Position numbers and translations under genes: made by a program
The notes under the pieces: generated by a model
The model's database searches: none
Seen by the model: the letters and a program-made list of their open reading frames with translations, nothing else
What the model was told of the DNA's origin: nothing
Assembly (NCBI GenBank): GCA_032622095.1
Contig: CP136067.1
Location: forward strand, 180,516,556-180,580,555
Source: Siphonodentalium dalli
Taxonomy: Eukaryota > Mollusca > Scaphopoda > Gadilida > Siphonodentaliidae
Length of the DNA: 64,000 nucleotides
Direction: 5' to 3'
In this document: positions 32,950-44,632 of the stretch, piece after piece
Layout: the number at the start of each line of letters is the position of its first letter
Numbering within the stretch: the stretch's first letter is position 1

Positions 32950-34125
32950 ATGACCTCATTGGCATATGTCCCGTCGTTTAAGTTCCTGCCTTCCTGAGTT
33001 TGCCCCAACATTGAGCGAATTACAGGCTTACAGAGTCCGGATTACTGCCGTGATTACCAATGGAGACCCCAACGCGTGGCCATTAGCTCGCGCATACAAA
33101 CAATTACGGAACATTTGTAATGAACCATTGAATACAAGAACAAGAGAATCCTGATGAATCACTGAACATTATGGACCATGAGCACTCATTCAAAATCTAT
33201 TGGTCTAAATGAAGCCCCAAAATACAACCGTCGCTGTCAATGTGTCGCATGTCATTGATAAGAAGATAAGAGAATGGGACGAGAAGAAATCAGAAAAAGA
33301 CTACTTCTAATCAACTGTCCACAAAAGTATTCAACAAGTGGTTGCAAGCCTTGAGATTCAGTGAGAATCACCAAAACTATTCTCGTAATGATTCTCGCGA
33401 AACTTTTCAAAGTTCAGTGCTGTATGATTAACTTGATTCAGCATTCGATCTTCACAAAAGTAAATGCCTTTGGCGCCTGGCGTTGATATGTTTCGAGGTT
33501 TCAATAAGGCGTTCCATTCCTCACATGACGATATTCAATGTTGAAATACTGGCTAGCTCCAAAGTGAAACCCAACTGAGAAATCATAGGAAACCTGCACC
33601 GTGTTGGTGGCATAAGTCCAAAACCAGCAGAAACAGATGGAAGTTTGGATTAGCAAAATACAGAGACCCAGGCGCAGTGCGCCCCCAACCATTCGTGCTC
33701 TTCTGGCTGACCCCCGACAGGTCGATGGTTCAAGGTACCCCTTCTGGGACGGATGGGCTGCCCCTCCGATTGCACCTTGTTCTTGAGATAACCATCGCCC
33801 GAAGCGCGAATCTAGTGGGCGGATCATAAGATCTGGCATCCTACACCCAATGCTAGTGAATATCTCGCACGAGGGGAAGCATCTGGCAAGGATCTTCTTC
33901 AGTCTGTATAAAGTGTGCACAACGTTATTAATATGTTGCCCAATTAAGCCTGAGCGGAATGGCTGATATAGACCTCACTTCAACTGCTGAGACCATGTCA
34001 CAAAATCATGTAATTAAATCCAATATTCGTCCCAACAGGCTGATCACGGATAACGTCCCGATTATGAGAATCTACATTCCATTGAGTAATGTGAATCGGG
34101 ATGAGTGGAAATCAGTTGCGTTCTG
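32950..34125 (+). pseudogene. Possible decayed coding sequence of unknown family
   Basis: Short plus-strand segments read as protein-like in shifting frames: RVRITAVITNGDPNAWPLA near 33030, VNVSHVIDKKIREWDEKK near 33240 and MRIYIPLSNVNRDEWKS near 34070, separated by stops and frameshifts. Amino-acid composition looks natural, but I recognise no domain. Read only as a hint that the block once encoded a protein. Confidence 0.2.
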
Positions 34126-35480
34126 AAGATGAGCATATGTCTAGTATGTATAATGGACTCATATTTATTATGAACTATGAAATTTTAGTTAGAATTGAAT
34201 TCAACCTGCAGATAAAATATACGGATGCACCCTCGTAAACTATATAATTAACCCACATGTAACATATTTACCAGATAGTTTTTTATACCTAGATATGGGT
34301 ATTTTTTAGCCATAGGTGGTATTAAAATCATTAATATTAACGGTTGTGATTCATATAGTGACCCATCATCCAACGATTATTCCTGAAGACTATCGACACT
34401 CTAATCCCGCAATGACTATGACCTCGCAGGAGCTGGATGGCAAATTGAAAGAAGCAACAACCTATAAAGCAAGGAGTTGAACTCTGCAACCTGAACCATA
34501 AAACTTTGGAATACTTCTCAGCTGGTCCGATCCCATGGCGCCAAGTTTGCTATCCGATGGCATAACCACTCGGCAACGAAGATGCTTGTCTGCATCAGAG
34601 AACCCCGAACAACTATCTGAGCTCCCTCGTTTTGTAATAGTGAGCGCCTGTCCATGTATGGGTGACCCCAAAGGAATGTCCAAAGCCTTTTCACCTCGGG
34701 GTCGAGCTACAGCTCGTCCCAATCCCGATCTCCATCCGTCCGAACTGGCGATGGGTTGTTAGTAGGGGCATAATTCGGAAGCATGCCTCCTACTCGAACG
34801 GCATCGGGGAACAAATTCTTGTGCATTGAGATTCAAACCCGTAGGTACTGGCTGCTGTTGATCAGAAGGCGGCCAGTAACCGGAATTACAGGCCCACAGA
34901 CATGGAGTTGGCCAACAAGGAGGAAGCATGCTTGGGAATTTTGGCCCCAGCCCAAGCCCAGCAGGGACCGAAGGCATATAGGATTATAATAGGGACAGGG
35001 TGTTCTCACCCCCAGCGGTGCTGACCACAAGATGGTGACTTGTAGCGATGGACGGCGTGGTTCAAATGTTAGATGAGAAGCCACGGCCGTACCTGGGCAC
35101 GCGGGCACGCCAACCCGCCAATGGCCGACCCGAGGGAGCAGATTGACGTCCCGTACGATAGTCCACGTATCCCACTATGTGTGGCTCTTCTTGGAGGGGC
35201 AGCTGGATGAGGTGCCCTCCAGCTCCGTGTTTGAGGTAACTATCGCCCCGAGTTGCTAAGCCACATAGGGGATCACTATTCTCTAGTGTCCTGGTCTCAA
35301 GAGGCAGCGGGACCCTCAAAACGAGGAGAAGAGCATCTCTAGGGGAGCTACAGGGAAGGAGTTCTTCTGTACCGGGTCTTACATCATGTAACAGTCCTTG
35401 TCCTGAGAACGTATTTACTCTCAGGTGCCGAATAATAGTGTCAGCATGATTATTAATTGTGGAGAAAACTCCCAACGATC
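33660..35480. repeat. Diverged direct duplication inside the unassigned block
   Basis: About 33735-33830 (CTTCTGGGACGGATGGGCTG ... GATAACCATCGCCCG) resembles about 35185-35270 (CTTCTTGGAGGGGCAGCTGG ... GGTAACTATCGCCCC). The copies are much diverged. Confidence 0.4.
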
Positions 35481-36701
35481 ACTATTATTTGGAATTGAGA
35501 CACAGAGTGAAATTGCCATCACTATTATTAATCTCAGCCTAAATCTAGGCCATCACGATCATCAGGCACCTGAGAGCAGTGTGATTGCACTGTCAACACC
35601 AGTCAAGTCTGTTTGACAATTGCTAACAATAAAAAATACACCTGTTGTTTTGTGTTATGCTGATAAGCACCTTGGCTGTGGCGACTACCCGCAATAAGCG
35701 AATCGATTGTGTCTGCCCACTAACCTTGGTTTGCACGAAATCAATTTTTAACACAATATTATTATTATTAATTTGAAGAAAAAAAATTTACACTCGGGAT
35801 TTACAATCTTATTTCACAAGAGTTAAATACTGCTTCCGTCAGTGGTACACCAGACTACTACTGTCATAGTCTAAATAAATAATGCAGCTACACAGCCATC
35901 AAACGGCCGAAAGTAAGTCACCTAATTTTGTGATATCGTTAGTGTACAAACCGCTAGCACGTGGTATTCTTCCGACCATAGAATTAAACGTACAAGTATG
36001 CAATATATTCTTGCTATAAAGCAACGATGAGCGTCTTTTGTCATATCCAAACGTGCATCTATTATTCCGCCTTTCGGCGACAAACATTATTTTAGATGCC
36101 TGTTTTATCGGCTGTTTTTCTGCCTTCCGGCGAGTTAAAAATATGGAAAACAACATTTCTGTAAACGAAACATGTTTTTCCATCCGTAACTGAAGAAGCC
36201 GATTACAAAAATATTAAAACGCTAAAGAAACGCGATTATGCTCGCGTAGTCTTTGTGCCAATTGCATACATATCAATAATAATAATCAAAGGACATAATG
36301 TTTTTTGTATAATACAAAAAACTGTCAACACTTAGCTTCGATTTTTCAGGAGATGTTTCCCAGCTAGTCAAACTAGAAAAAGAGAGAATGAATCGACCGG
36401 GCAATTTGGTTTTATGGGATCGGAGATCACGTGGCCAGGATATTACAGGACGTCATGGACATGATAAAATGTTCCATAGAATTTTCGTACCGTTTTCAAC
36501 TCAGGGGTTTTTAACCCTTTCTAGTTAATTTGGGAATATACCATATAGTTCAGTGGGCAAGGGCAAGATGACTTTGACGGAGATACATGAATCCTTTTCC
36601 CCAAGCCAGGCTGTCTTCTTTTCTTTTTTTTTCTTTTTTTTTTTGAATTTATTTATTATAGTGACATTATGTATATAAATATAACATCCGGCCCATAGGG
36701 C

Positions 36702-39700
36702 AGTGGGGGGGATAGTTGCAAAATCGTTCACTTTGTGATAGAAGCGCCAAACTTTCAGAGTTTGTTAAGTGGTTGGTGAGTATCACTAAACTGGCTGGTT
36801 CCAGATTTTGGAGGTCACCTTGACCTTCAATTTGACCTTGACCTTTTTGAAAATCTCAGTTTTAGGGTTGGGTGGTTTATGCCGTCCTTTTCTTGTGAAA
36901 ATCGCATCTTCTCACAGTTTTCTCAATACAATTATAGTTGGGAGGTGACCACGGTTCATTTGTGCCAAAACATATCTCAATTTTCATAAGATGGCCGCCA
37001 TTATGGCCGCCGGAAGTTGAAAATATGACATTTTTTCACAAATATCTTCTAGTTCAATTCATGCTGTTTGGAACTGGTTGAGTAATGCAACTTTATTTTG
37101 TGTTTTGTATATTAACCGATCATTGGAGCAATTAAATATGCAATTATTGTGGTCCTAGCCCCTTCCGATCCCTCAAAACTTCGATTTTACAGGATGCGGT
37201 ATAAAATTCCACAAAAAAATCACAATTGGGATTCTAGTCATATTTCAACAAGAAATGAACATAACTTTGTAATGTAAGTGAGGCATATAATTACCTATGA
37301 ATATTCCAAATCACTGGAACCAAAATTCTTACTTTGGCTCAAAATGGCTGCCAATATGGCCGCCAAAATATGAAAAATGGTAAATATTACACCAGCGTCT
37401 CCTGCAATCGTTTGCAAGTTGTGGTTGATGTATAAAATTGGCAATTCTGCATCCTATACAGTGAATACTAACATGTCTGATGCACCATGGTTAATTGTTA
37501 CTATTGTCACCACTGACATCGTCAAAAGTATTGGACTTTTCTCTCAAAAACTTGACATAAATATTGGCAAAAATTCACTTTTCAGGTTTGGACCATTTTT
37601 TCAGGTAAAATGTAACTATCTTTGGATTGAAAGGTGTTTATTGTTTTGGTCTATCTTAAATGTGTCTCACTACGGTGTTTATAGACCAAATTGCTCAAGA
37701 TGGCTTCCAAAATGGAAACCAAATTTGTAAAATGTAAATTTTTTACATATATCACGAACATTCTCTGCATTATCCGAAAATGTAGCAAAATGTGACTCAC
37801 TTGGTTATTATACGTGTTAGTTAATTAACTGACAACTAAATGTTCTATTCTTGTTGTCCCACTTCCGTATGGGGCAAAATAAATTCATTTTAAAGTATGT
37901 AATTTTGCCGAGCACCTCTTTTGTGATTTTGGCCATAGTTATTGAAAGGAAATGGGCAGAACTTTGAGACAGAATTGAGATGGACCATAATATTTGGCTA
38001 TTCTGGTCCATTATGCTAAGAAAATGTCAACTGAATACAGTGTGGATGCCAAGATCGTAGCCAGGGAGTTACTCTATGATCATACGTGAGGTGAATAGGT
38101 ATACAGTGAGTTATTGTATGTCATGACTTATGTGAATAGGTATACAATGAGTGACTATATGGTTATGAGTGGGTTGTCCATTGTAAGATGCATCTATGTA
38201 TACAAGGCGATGTCATGGTCAGGCGTGAGGTGAATCGGTATGCATGGAGTGACTGTATGGTGTATATCCAGTACGGGTGCACCAGGTGTGCCTGTATGGG
38301 CATTGGTGTGGTGTATGGGTATAGCTACATGGTCATCTATGTGTTGATTATGTATATATGGAGTGACTGTAAAGGCATGGGTGGGATGTACATGTGTTGT
38401 CTGTATGATCATGGATGGGTGTGTTGGTAAATAGGGTGTGATTTTATGGTTACGGTTAATGTGTATAGGTATACACGGAATAACTGTACGGTCATGATTG
38501 AATATGATTACCTGGAGTAAGCTGGGTGGACATTGTCGAGTGTGTGGGTATATAGGGAGTGTCCTTGTGGTAACGGGTGGGGTGCATATTTATATATTTC
38601 ATGGATGTATTATCATTGGTGGGTGTATAGGGATTAGCTGTATTATCATGGATCATTATGGATGGCATGTATGATTATACAGTGAATTGCTGAATTGTCA
38701 TGTGTGAGGTGTATATGCAAGTATGGATTGGTTGAATGGCCATTAGTGAGGTTTACTTGTTGCTTGGAGTGAATCTATGGTCTCGGGTGGGCTGTATATG
38801 TATATCGAGTGGTTATATGACTACGTGTGTCGACATAGGTATACAGGTAGTGATTGTATGGTCAATGGTGAGATGAGTACATGTAGGTATACAAGTAGTG
38901 ACTGTATGATCATAAATATAATGGACATCTATACAGGGGTGACTATTAAAATGGTCATGTGTCAGGCGTATGAGTATACCTCTGGTGTTCCTGTTTGGTG
39001 ACTCGTGGCGGTATGGTCATGTGCGTTGCTTTATTGTCATGGGCAAGGGATACGTGTATATAGCAAGTGGTTATATGGCCATGGATAAAGTGCATATGCA
39101 TACATGGAGTGACTATACTGACATGGCTGGGGTGTATTAGTATATCTTGAGTGACTATGCGGATACAGGGAGTGACATGGTCAATGTTGAGGTGAATATG
39201 TATGCAAGGATTGACCATGGTCGTGTATGAATGTTTTGAATAGGTAGACACGGTGTGACTATATGGCCATAGGTCAGGTGCCATTGGTTAAGGTATGTGT
39301 ATGAAGCGAGTGGCTATATGGCCATTGGTGAGGTGCATATGTAAACCCGGAGTGACTTTATGGTCATTGTTGATGTATATATTGATTTATTTGACCACGT
39401 GTTTGGAGAATAGGTATAAAGGGGATGACCTTATGGCCAATGGTGAGCTGAATGGGTATACAAGGAATGACTATATGGTTATCGGTCATGTTTAGGAGTA
39501 TCCCCGGTGTGCCTGTATCGTGATGCGTGGCTGTAATGTCACCGTGGTCATGGGTCAGGTGTACATGTATACAGTGGGTCACTCACTATATTGTTATGTC
39601 TGTGGTGTTTATGTATTTATGTAATGACTGTGTGGTAATAGGTGGCCATCGTTTTCCGTGTTTAACGCCCACATGTATATAAACACCATCAAGATAGAGA

Positions 39701-41750
39701 ACTCTCTGACATGACATCTCAATTGATTTACATATCCTTGAGTTATTGTGCCACCCAAGGTACACATGTACAACCCACCCATTACCTCATTCACTCCATA
39801 TGTACATAAACACAACACAAATGACAACATAGTCACCCACTTTATACACGTACAACTGATCATACAGCCATACTTGGTTATACCCGTACATACCACAAAT
39901 GACGATACAGCCACGAGTCACCATGTATAAACACCAGGTATACACATACACCCGACACATGGCTATATAGTCACTCTATGTATACATATTCACTACATTC
40001 ACGATCATACGGCCACGCGTTGTATACCTATTCACCTGACCATGGACTATACAGCCACTAGATGTATACCTATTCGCCATATCCATTACCATAGTCAATC
40101 CAGGTATACATATGCACATCACCAATGGTGAGCCCTTCCAGATATACCAATACCCGCACATACGACCTCTCATAAGTTCCACACTTGCCATACTCATGAT
40201 CATGCATCTACTCCCCATACAACATCAATGATAACACATCCACAACATATATAAATATACAACCCACCGTTGCAAACAGGGCACTCCCCGTATACCCACA
40301 CATCATCCATAACCATACAATAACTCGCGGTATACATATTATCCTCATCTACGATCATAAAGTAACTCCCTGGCTGTCATCTTGGCTTCCATCCTGTATC
40401 CAGTTGATAAATTTTTATCATAATGGGCCAGACTACCCACATCTCATGGTTCATCTCAGTTCCGTCTCAAAGTTCTGCCCATTTCCTTTCAATAATATGG
40501 CCATAATCACAAAAGAGGTTATCCGCAACATTCCATACTGCAACTTTAAAATGAATTTGTCATGCCCCATACGTAACTAGGATAAACATAATAGAACATA
40601 GTTGTCAGTTAATTAACTAACAGTTATAATAACCAAGTGAGTCACAATTTTCTACCTTTTGGGATAACGCAGAGAATAATTTTCTGGATATGTGTAAAAA
40701 ATTTACTTTTTACAAATTTGGTTGCCATTTTGGAAGCCATCTTGAGCAATTTAGTCTATAAACACCATAGTGTGACACATTTAAGATAGGTCAAAACAAT
40801 AAACACATTTTATACCAAAGGTAGTTGCATTTTATTTGAAAAAATGGTCGAACCCTGAAAAGTTATTTTTTGCCGATATTTATGTCAAGTTTGTGAGAGA
40901 AAAATCCAATATATCTGGTGATGTCAGTGGTGACAATAGTAACAATGAAACATGGTGTATCAAACATGTTAGTATTCAATGTATAGAATACATATTAGCC
41001 AATTTTATACATCAACCACAACTTGTAAGCAATTGCATGACACCCTGGTGCAATATTTACAATTTTCCATATTTTGGTGGCCATTTTGGCAGCCATTTTG
41101 GGCCAAGGTAAGATTTTTGGTTCCAGAGAGTTGGAATATTCATAGGTAATGATATGCCTCACTTGCATTACAATGTTCTTTTCATTTCTAGTTGAAATAT
41201 GACTAGAATCCCAATTGTGATTTTTTTGTAAAATTTTGTACCGCGTTCTGTAAAATCGAATTTTTGATGGATTGGAAGGGGTTAGGACCACAATAATTGC
41301 ACATTTAATTGCTCCAATGATCAGTTAATATACAAAACACAAAATAAAGTTGCATTACTCAACCAGTTCCAAACAGCATGAATTGAACTAGAAGATATTT
41401 GTGGAAAAAATGTCATATTTTCAACTTCCGGCGGCCATATTGGCGGCCATCTTATGAAAATTGAGATATGTTTTGGCCCAAATTAACCGTGGTCACCTCC
41501 CAACTATAATTGTATTGAGAAAACTGTGAGAAGATGCGATTTTCACAAGAAAAGGATGGCATAAACCACCCAACCCAAAAACTGAGATTTTCAAATAGGT
41601 CAAGGTCAAATTGAAGGTCAAGGTGACCTCCAAAATCTGGAACCAGCCAGTTTAGTGATACTCACCAACCACTTAACAAATTCTGAAAGTTTGGCGCTTC
41701 TATCACAAAGTGAACGATTTTTATGTTTTCCTGTAATTATCCCCCCCACT
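36702..41750. mobile_element. 5-kb foldback-type element with long inverted arms and a tandem-repeat core
   Basis: AGTGGGGGGGATA at 36702 pairs with TATCCCCCCCACT at the right end. The arms 36702-about 38055 and about 40380-41750 are reverse complements with scattered changes (for example CACTTTGTGATAGAAGCGCC). The core is a degenerate minisatellite with a period near 42 bp around GTGAATAGGTATACAGTGAG, running forward to about 39640 and inverted from there to about 40375. Long inverted termini plus tandem subrepeats are the plan of foldback elements. No transposase frame is present, and no clear target duplication is visible at the two ends. Confidence 0.8.
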
Positions 41751-41816
41751 ATATAAGTCACTTTGAATACGATAAACAATAAATTATTTGTGCACATGTG
41801 TGGATTTTGAAAGTTT

Positions 41817-44215
41817 TTATTGTCTTATGTCATAAGCTTCTGAAATAAATTTAGCACTATATACAGGGAAATTGTTTATACAGTGAACCATAACATCGAC
41901 GTCAGTTTCTAGATGATGTATATCACCAACACACGTCATTAACGTACTGCGGGCATCTTCGTAGACACGACAACGGACAAAGAAGTGTAATTCACTTTCC
42001 ACGTCTCTCGTATCACATATGATGCACACACGTTCAGCTACTTCCTCACCACGAAATCGTCCAGTTTCGATCCTCAGAGGTAAAATACCGCAGCGGAATT
42101 GTCCCAGCAATGATCTCTGACGTCTCGTTAAAACGGGCGAAGAAACATAGCTTTCTAATGTGAGTTCATTCTTTAATAGAATGTATGTTCGCAGCTTTCT
42201 CAGTCTGGTTATGTCGGTTAGCCATTGATTCTGCGATAGTTCGTTGAGATGACAATGTATCTAAATCACATGTTTTCAAATAGTCAAAAACTTCTGTCAT
42301 CTTCGTCTTGGTTAATATTTCCTTTATTCCATTACACCAGTTGTCCTTTTTTGTTGAGAAAAACTCCACCATAAAGACATGCTTTGTAACTCGCGAGTGG
42401 TCCATTTTAATAAGTCTGTTCCAAAGTCTGACTTCGTGTAACCATCTCCGATGCATAGATGATTTCCAGGCAAACTCCCCATTGAGAGCCGGAAGTGGGA
42501 CGAAACGATGTACTCCCAAAAAGTAACGTTGAGTTCTATTCTGGACCTTTTCGATCGTATGATAATATCTATGTCCCCACGCGCCGCTACAATAATCTAC
42601 AACTGGTGCCACACAACTCATAAAAAAATTTTGGAACGTACCAATACCACAGTCCTTGAATACTGCTCCTAATGCCCTACCACCTGCTTTTGATAAGTGT
42701 TCCGCCGCTTTTTCAAACCTGCAGTCTTCTCTGAACACAACACCTAAATATTTATACTCAGTCTCATACTGTAAGGTATCGTTTCCGATGCTGAATATAT
42801 AATCACTCTTTGGTTTTTGTTTATGTCGGAATTGAACTATTTTTGTCTTAGAAATGTTGGCTGCTAGCCTCCATTGGGAACACCATTTGGACACACCATT
42901 TAGCATTGACTGTAGGTGAGTTTCATGTTCAGCCAGCATCACAATATCATCAGCATACAATAGCAGACTGACTTTTCGCGCATCAACATTTACTCCCATG
43001 TTGAGTTCTTTTATTTGCACTGCCAAGTCATTTATGTAGAGGGAAAATAATGTAGGCGATATATTGTCACCTTGTTTCACACCTGACATAGTACAGAACC
43101 AGTTAGTTAGATTTTCCCCTAATTTGATGCACGATTCCGTTGAGGTATATAGCGTTTGAATCGTGTGGTAGAAGTCACCGTCAATTCCTGACATCAGTAA
43201 CCTATATTTGAGTAGTTCCCGGTCGACCATGTCAAATGCATTTTTTAGGTCTAAGAATGCCGCAAACGTTGATGCTCGATTTCGAACAATACTAGATAAT
43301 ACAAATACGTGGTCCGCACAAGACCCATCCTTCTGGAAACCGGTTTGTTCATCCACCAGGATATCTGCGTTTTCTAAGAATGCAGTTAAACGGTTATTTA
43401 AAACACTGCTATATACCTTTGAAACAACAGATTGCAAACTAATTCCGCGATAATTTAGTGGCATGCATTTGTCCAATGATGAATCTTTCGGTATTGGGAC
43501 GATTATCGATTTTATCCAAGCAGATGGTACGATACGAGAACGGAAACATGTACAGAAGAGTTTATGCAACATTCCAGCCATAGCGTCCGGTTTTATAACT
43601 TCATTTGGAAGAGCATCTATACCAGCAGCTTTACCATTTTTGTAGCATTCACGGCGAATCGAACTTCATCCTCGGTAATATCGCGGTTTAAAATACTTGG
43701 GTTGACGTCATCGTTCGAGTAATACTCCATCGCGCGTTCTATTTCATCCTTACGCTTCAACGCTTCATATTTAAACTGTTCATCAAAATCACCAGAGTTG
43801 GTCACTGTAGAATATAGATCCCTGAAGTCGCGTTCCCAAACGCTCATCACCGTAGCACGATCAGAAGTCATTCGTCCATCATTATCATAACAAAACTTAA
43901 CCTCCGTATTCTTGCCTTTACGTCCGAGTTGTTTCAGATATCTCCAAAATTCGCGCGGATCACTACCCGAGAAGGTTTCAATTGTGTTGGTTATATTGCA
44001 TTTATAAGTTCTCTCATGCTCCCGAATTGACTTATCTAAAATGTCCTGTGCGTTCTTAAATTCTCTTTTGGCTGTCCTTTTGACATCATTGTTGGTTTTA
44101 ATTTTACGAAATTGCTTTTCCTTGATCCTCATATCCTTCCATAGATTTGTCAGAGTATTGTTCCAGTACGGTTTATGAATGTGTAGGCGCTTCCGAGAAG
44201 AATTTTCCAGTCATA
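41817..44215 (-). pseudogene. Second LINE: 5'-truncated ORF2 with RT, two frameshifts
   Basis: The minus strand holds the linker (44132-43617, NRDITEDEV), then the RT (43581-42166): IIVPIPKDSS, YRGISLQSV, FAAFLDLKNAFDMVDRELL, SGVKQGDNISPTLFSLYIND and LLLYADDIVMLAEH, and a C-terminal CX2C...HX4C zinc motif at about 42035-41975 (CIICDT...HFFVRC). Coding-like sequence continues upstream to about 44215 (HKPYWNNTLTNLWKD), but the endonuclease is missing, the usual result of incomplete reverse transcription. Frameshifts lie near 43637 (in a T run) and near 42240. It is unlike the 24-30 kb LINE in sequence, so it is a different family. Confidence 0.88.
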
Positions 44216-44451
44216 ACGTGGGATTTCACGACACATTTCCTCATTTACTACGCGACACATTTATGAGTATATATCATCAGCAGCCTTCTGGTTTCCAATA
44301 TCTGCTTCCAGTTTTCTTATTACATCCCATAACAAAGAAAATCCTCACCAGAAGATACAATTCAAAACTATGTTTTCATTCTCACATCTCAACAAACATG
44401 TGCAATATCGTTAACAGTTCACACACCTGTATCAATCTAGATATATCTTAC

Positions 44452-44632
44452 CTGCCTGACTGTATTCTCTCTGAGAGTAATGGCGTAGAATCGCCAGCTT
44501 CCAGGATATCAAACACATAAATAACAGATGCCTCGTCAACGACGAAGAAAACACATGGTCGACTCTGTGACCATTTAATGCATTTTATACTCTGCCCTCC
44601 AGTCAGCAGTGGCCATGATGTCAACGGCTTCT
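44452..44632 (-). CDS. DYNC2I1: DYNC2I1-like exon j (181 nt)
   Basis: Acceptor CTATTTCACAG, donor GTAAGATATAT. It encodes EKPLTSWPLLTGGQSIKCIK, WSQSRPCVFFVVDEASVIYV and FDILEAGDSTPLLSERIQSG. The WSxxRPxVFxVxDxxSxIYxxD motif of dynein intermediate chains is clear. The good donor shows the gene continues to lower coordinates, but the next exon was not located. Confidence 0.92.

Larger units (their letters stand above)
31465..36600. mobile_element. Unassigned 5-kb block bounded by inverted repeats
   Basis: About 31525-31705 and 36368-36560 are reverse complements with few mismatches (for example GCCACGTGATCTCCGATCCC). A third piece at 31765-31865 repeats the end motif TCTCCTAGAAGTATCTTGCC in opposite orientation, making a small palindrome at 31465-31835. 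The interior is richer in G+C than its surroundings between 33.6 and 35.5 kb and has short coding-like stretches in several frames, none matching a family I know. It could be a decayed transposon carrying captured sequence. Confidence 0.5.

Noticed and set aside
33501-33920. 139-codon minus-strand frame
   Set aside because: No recognisable domain, and plus-strand fragments nearby look equally protein-like; the region is probably decayed.
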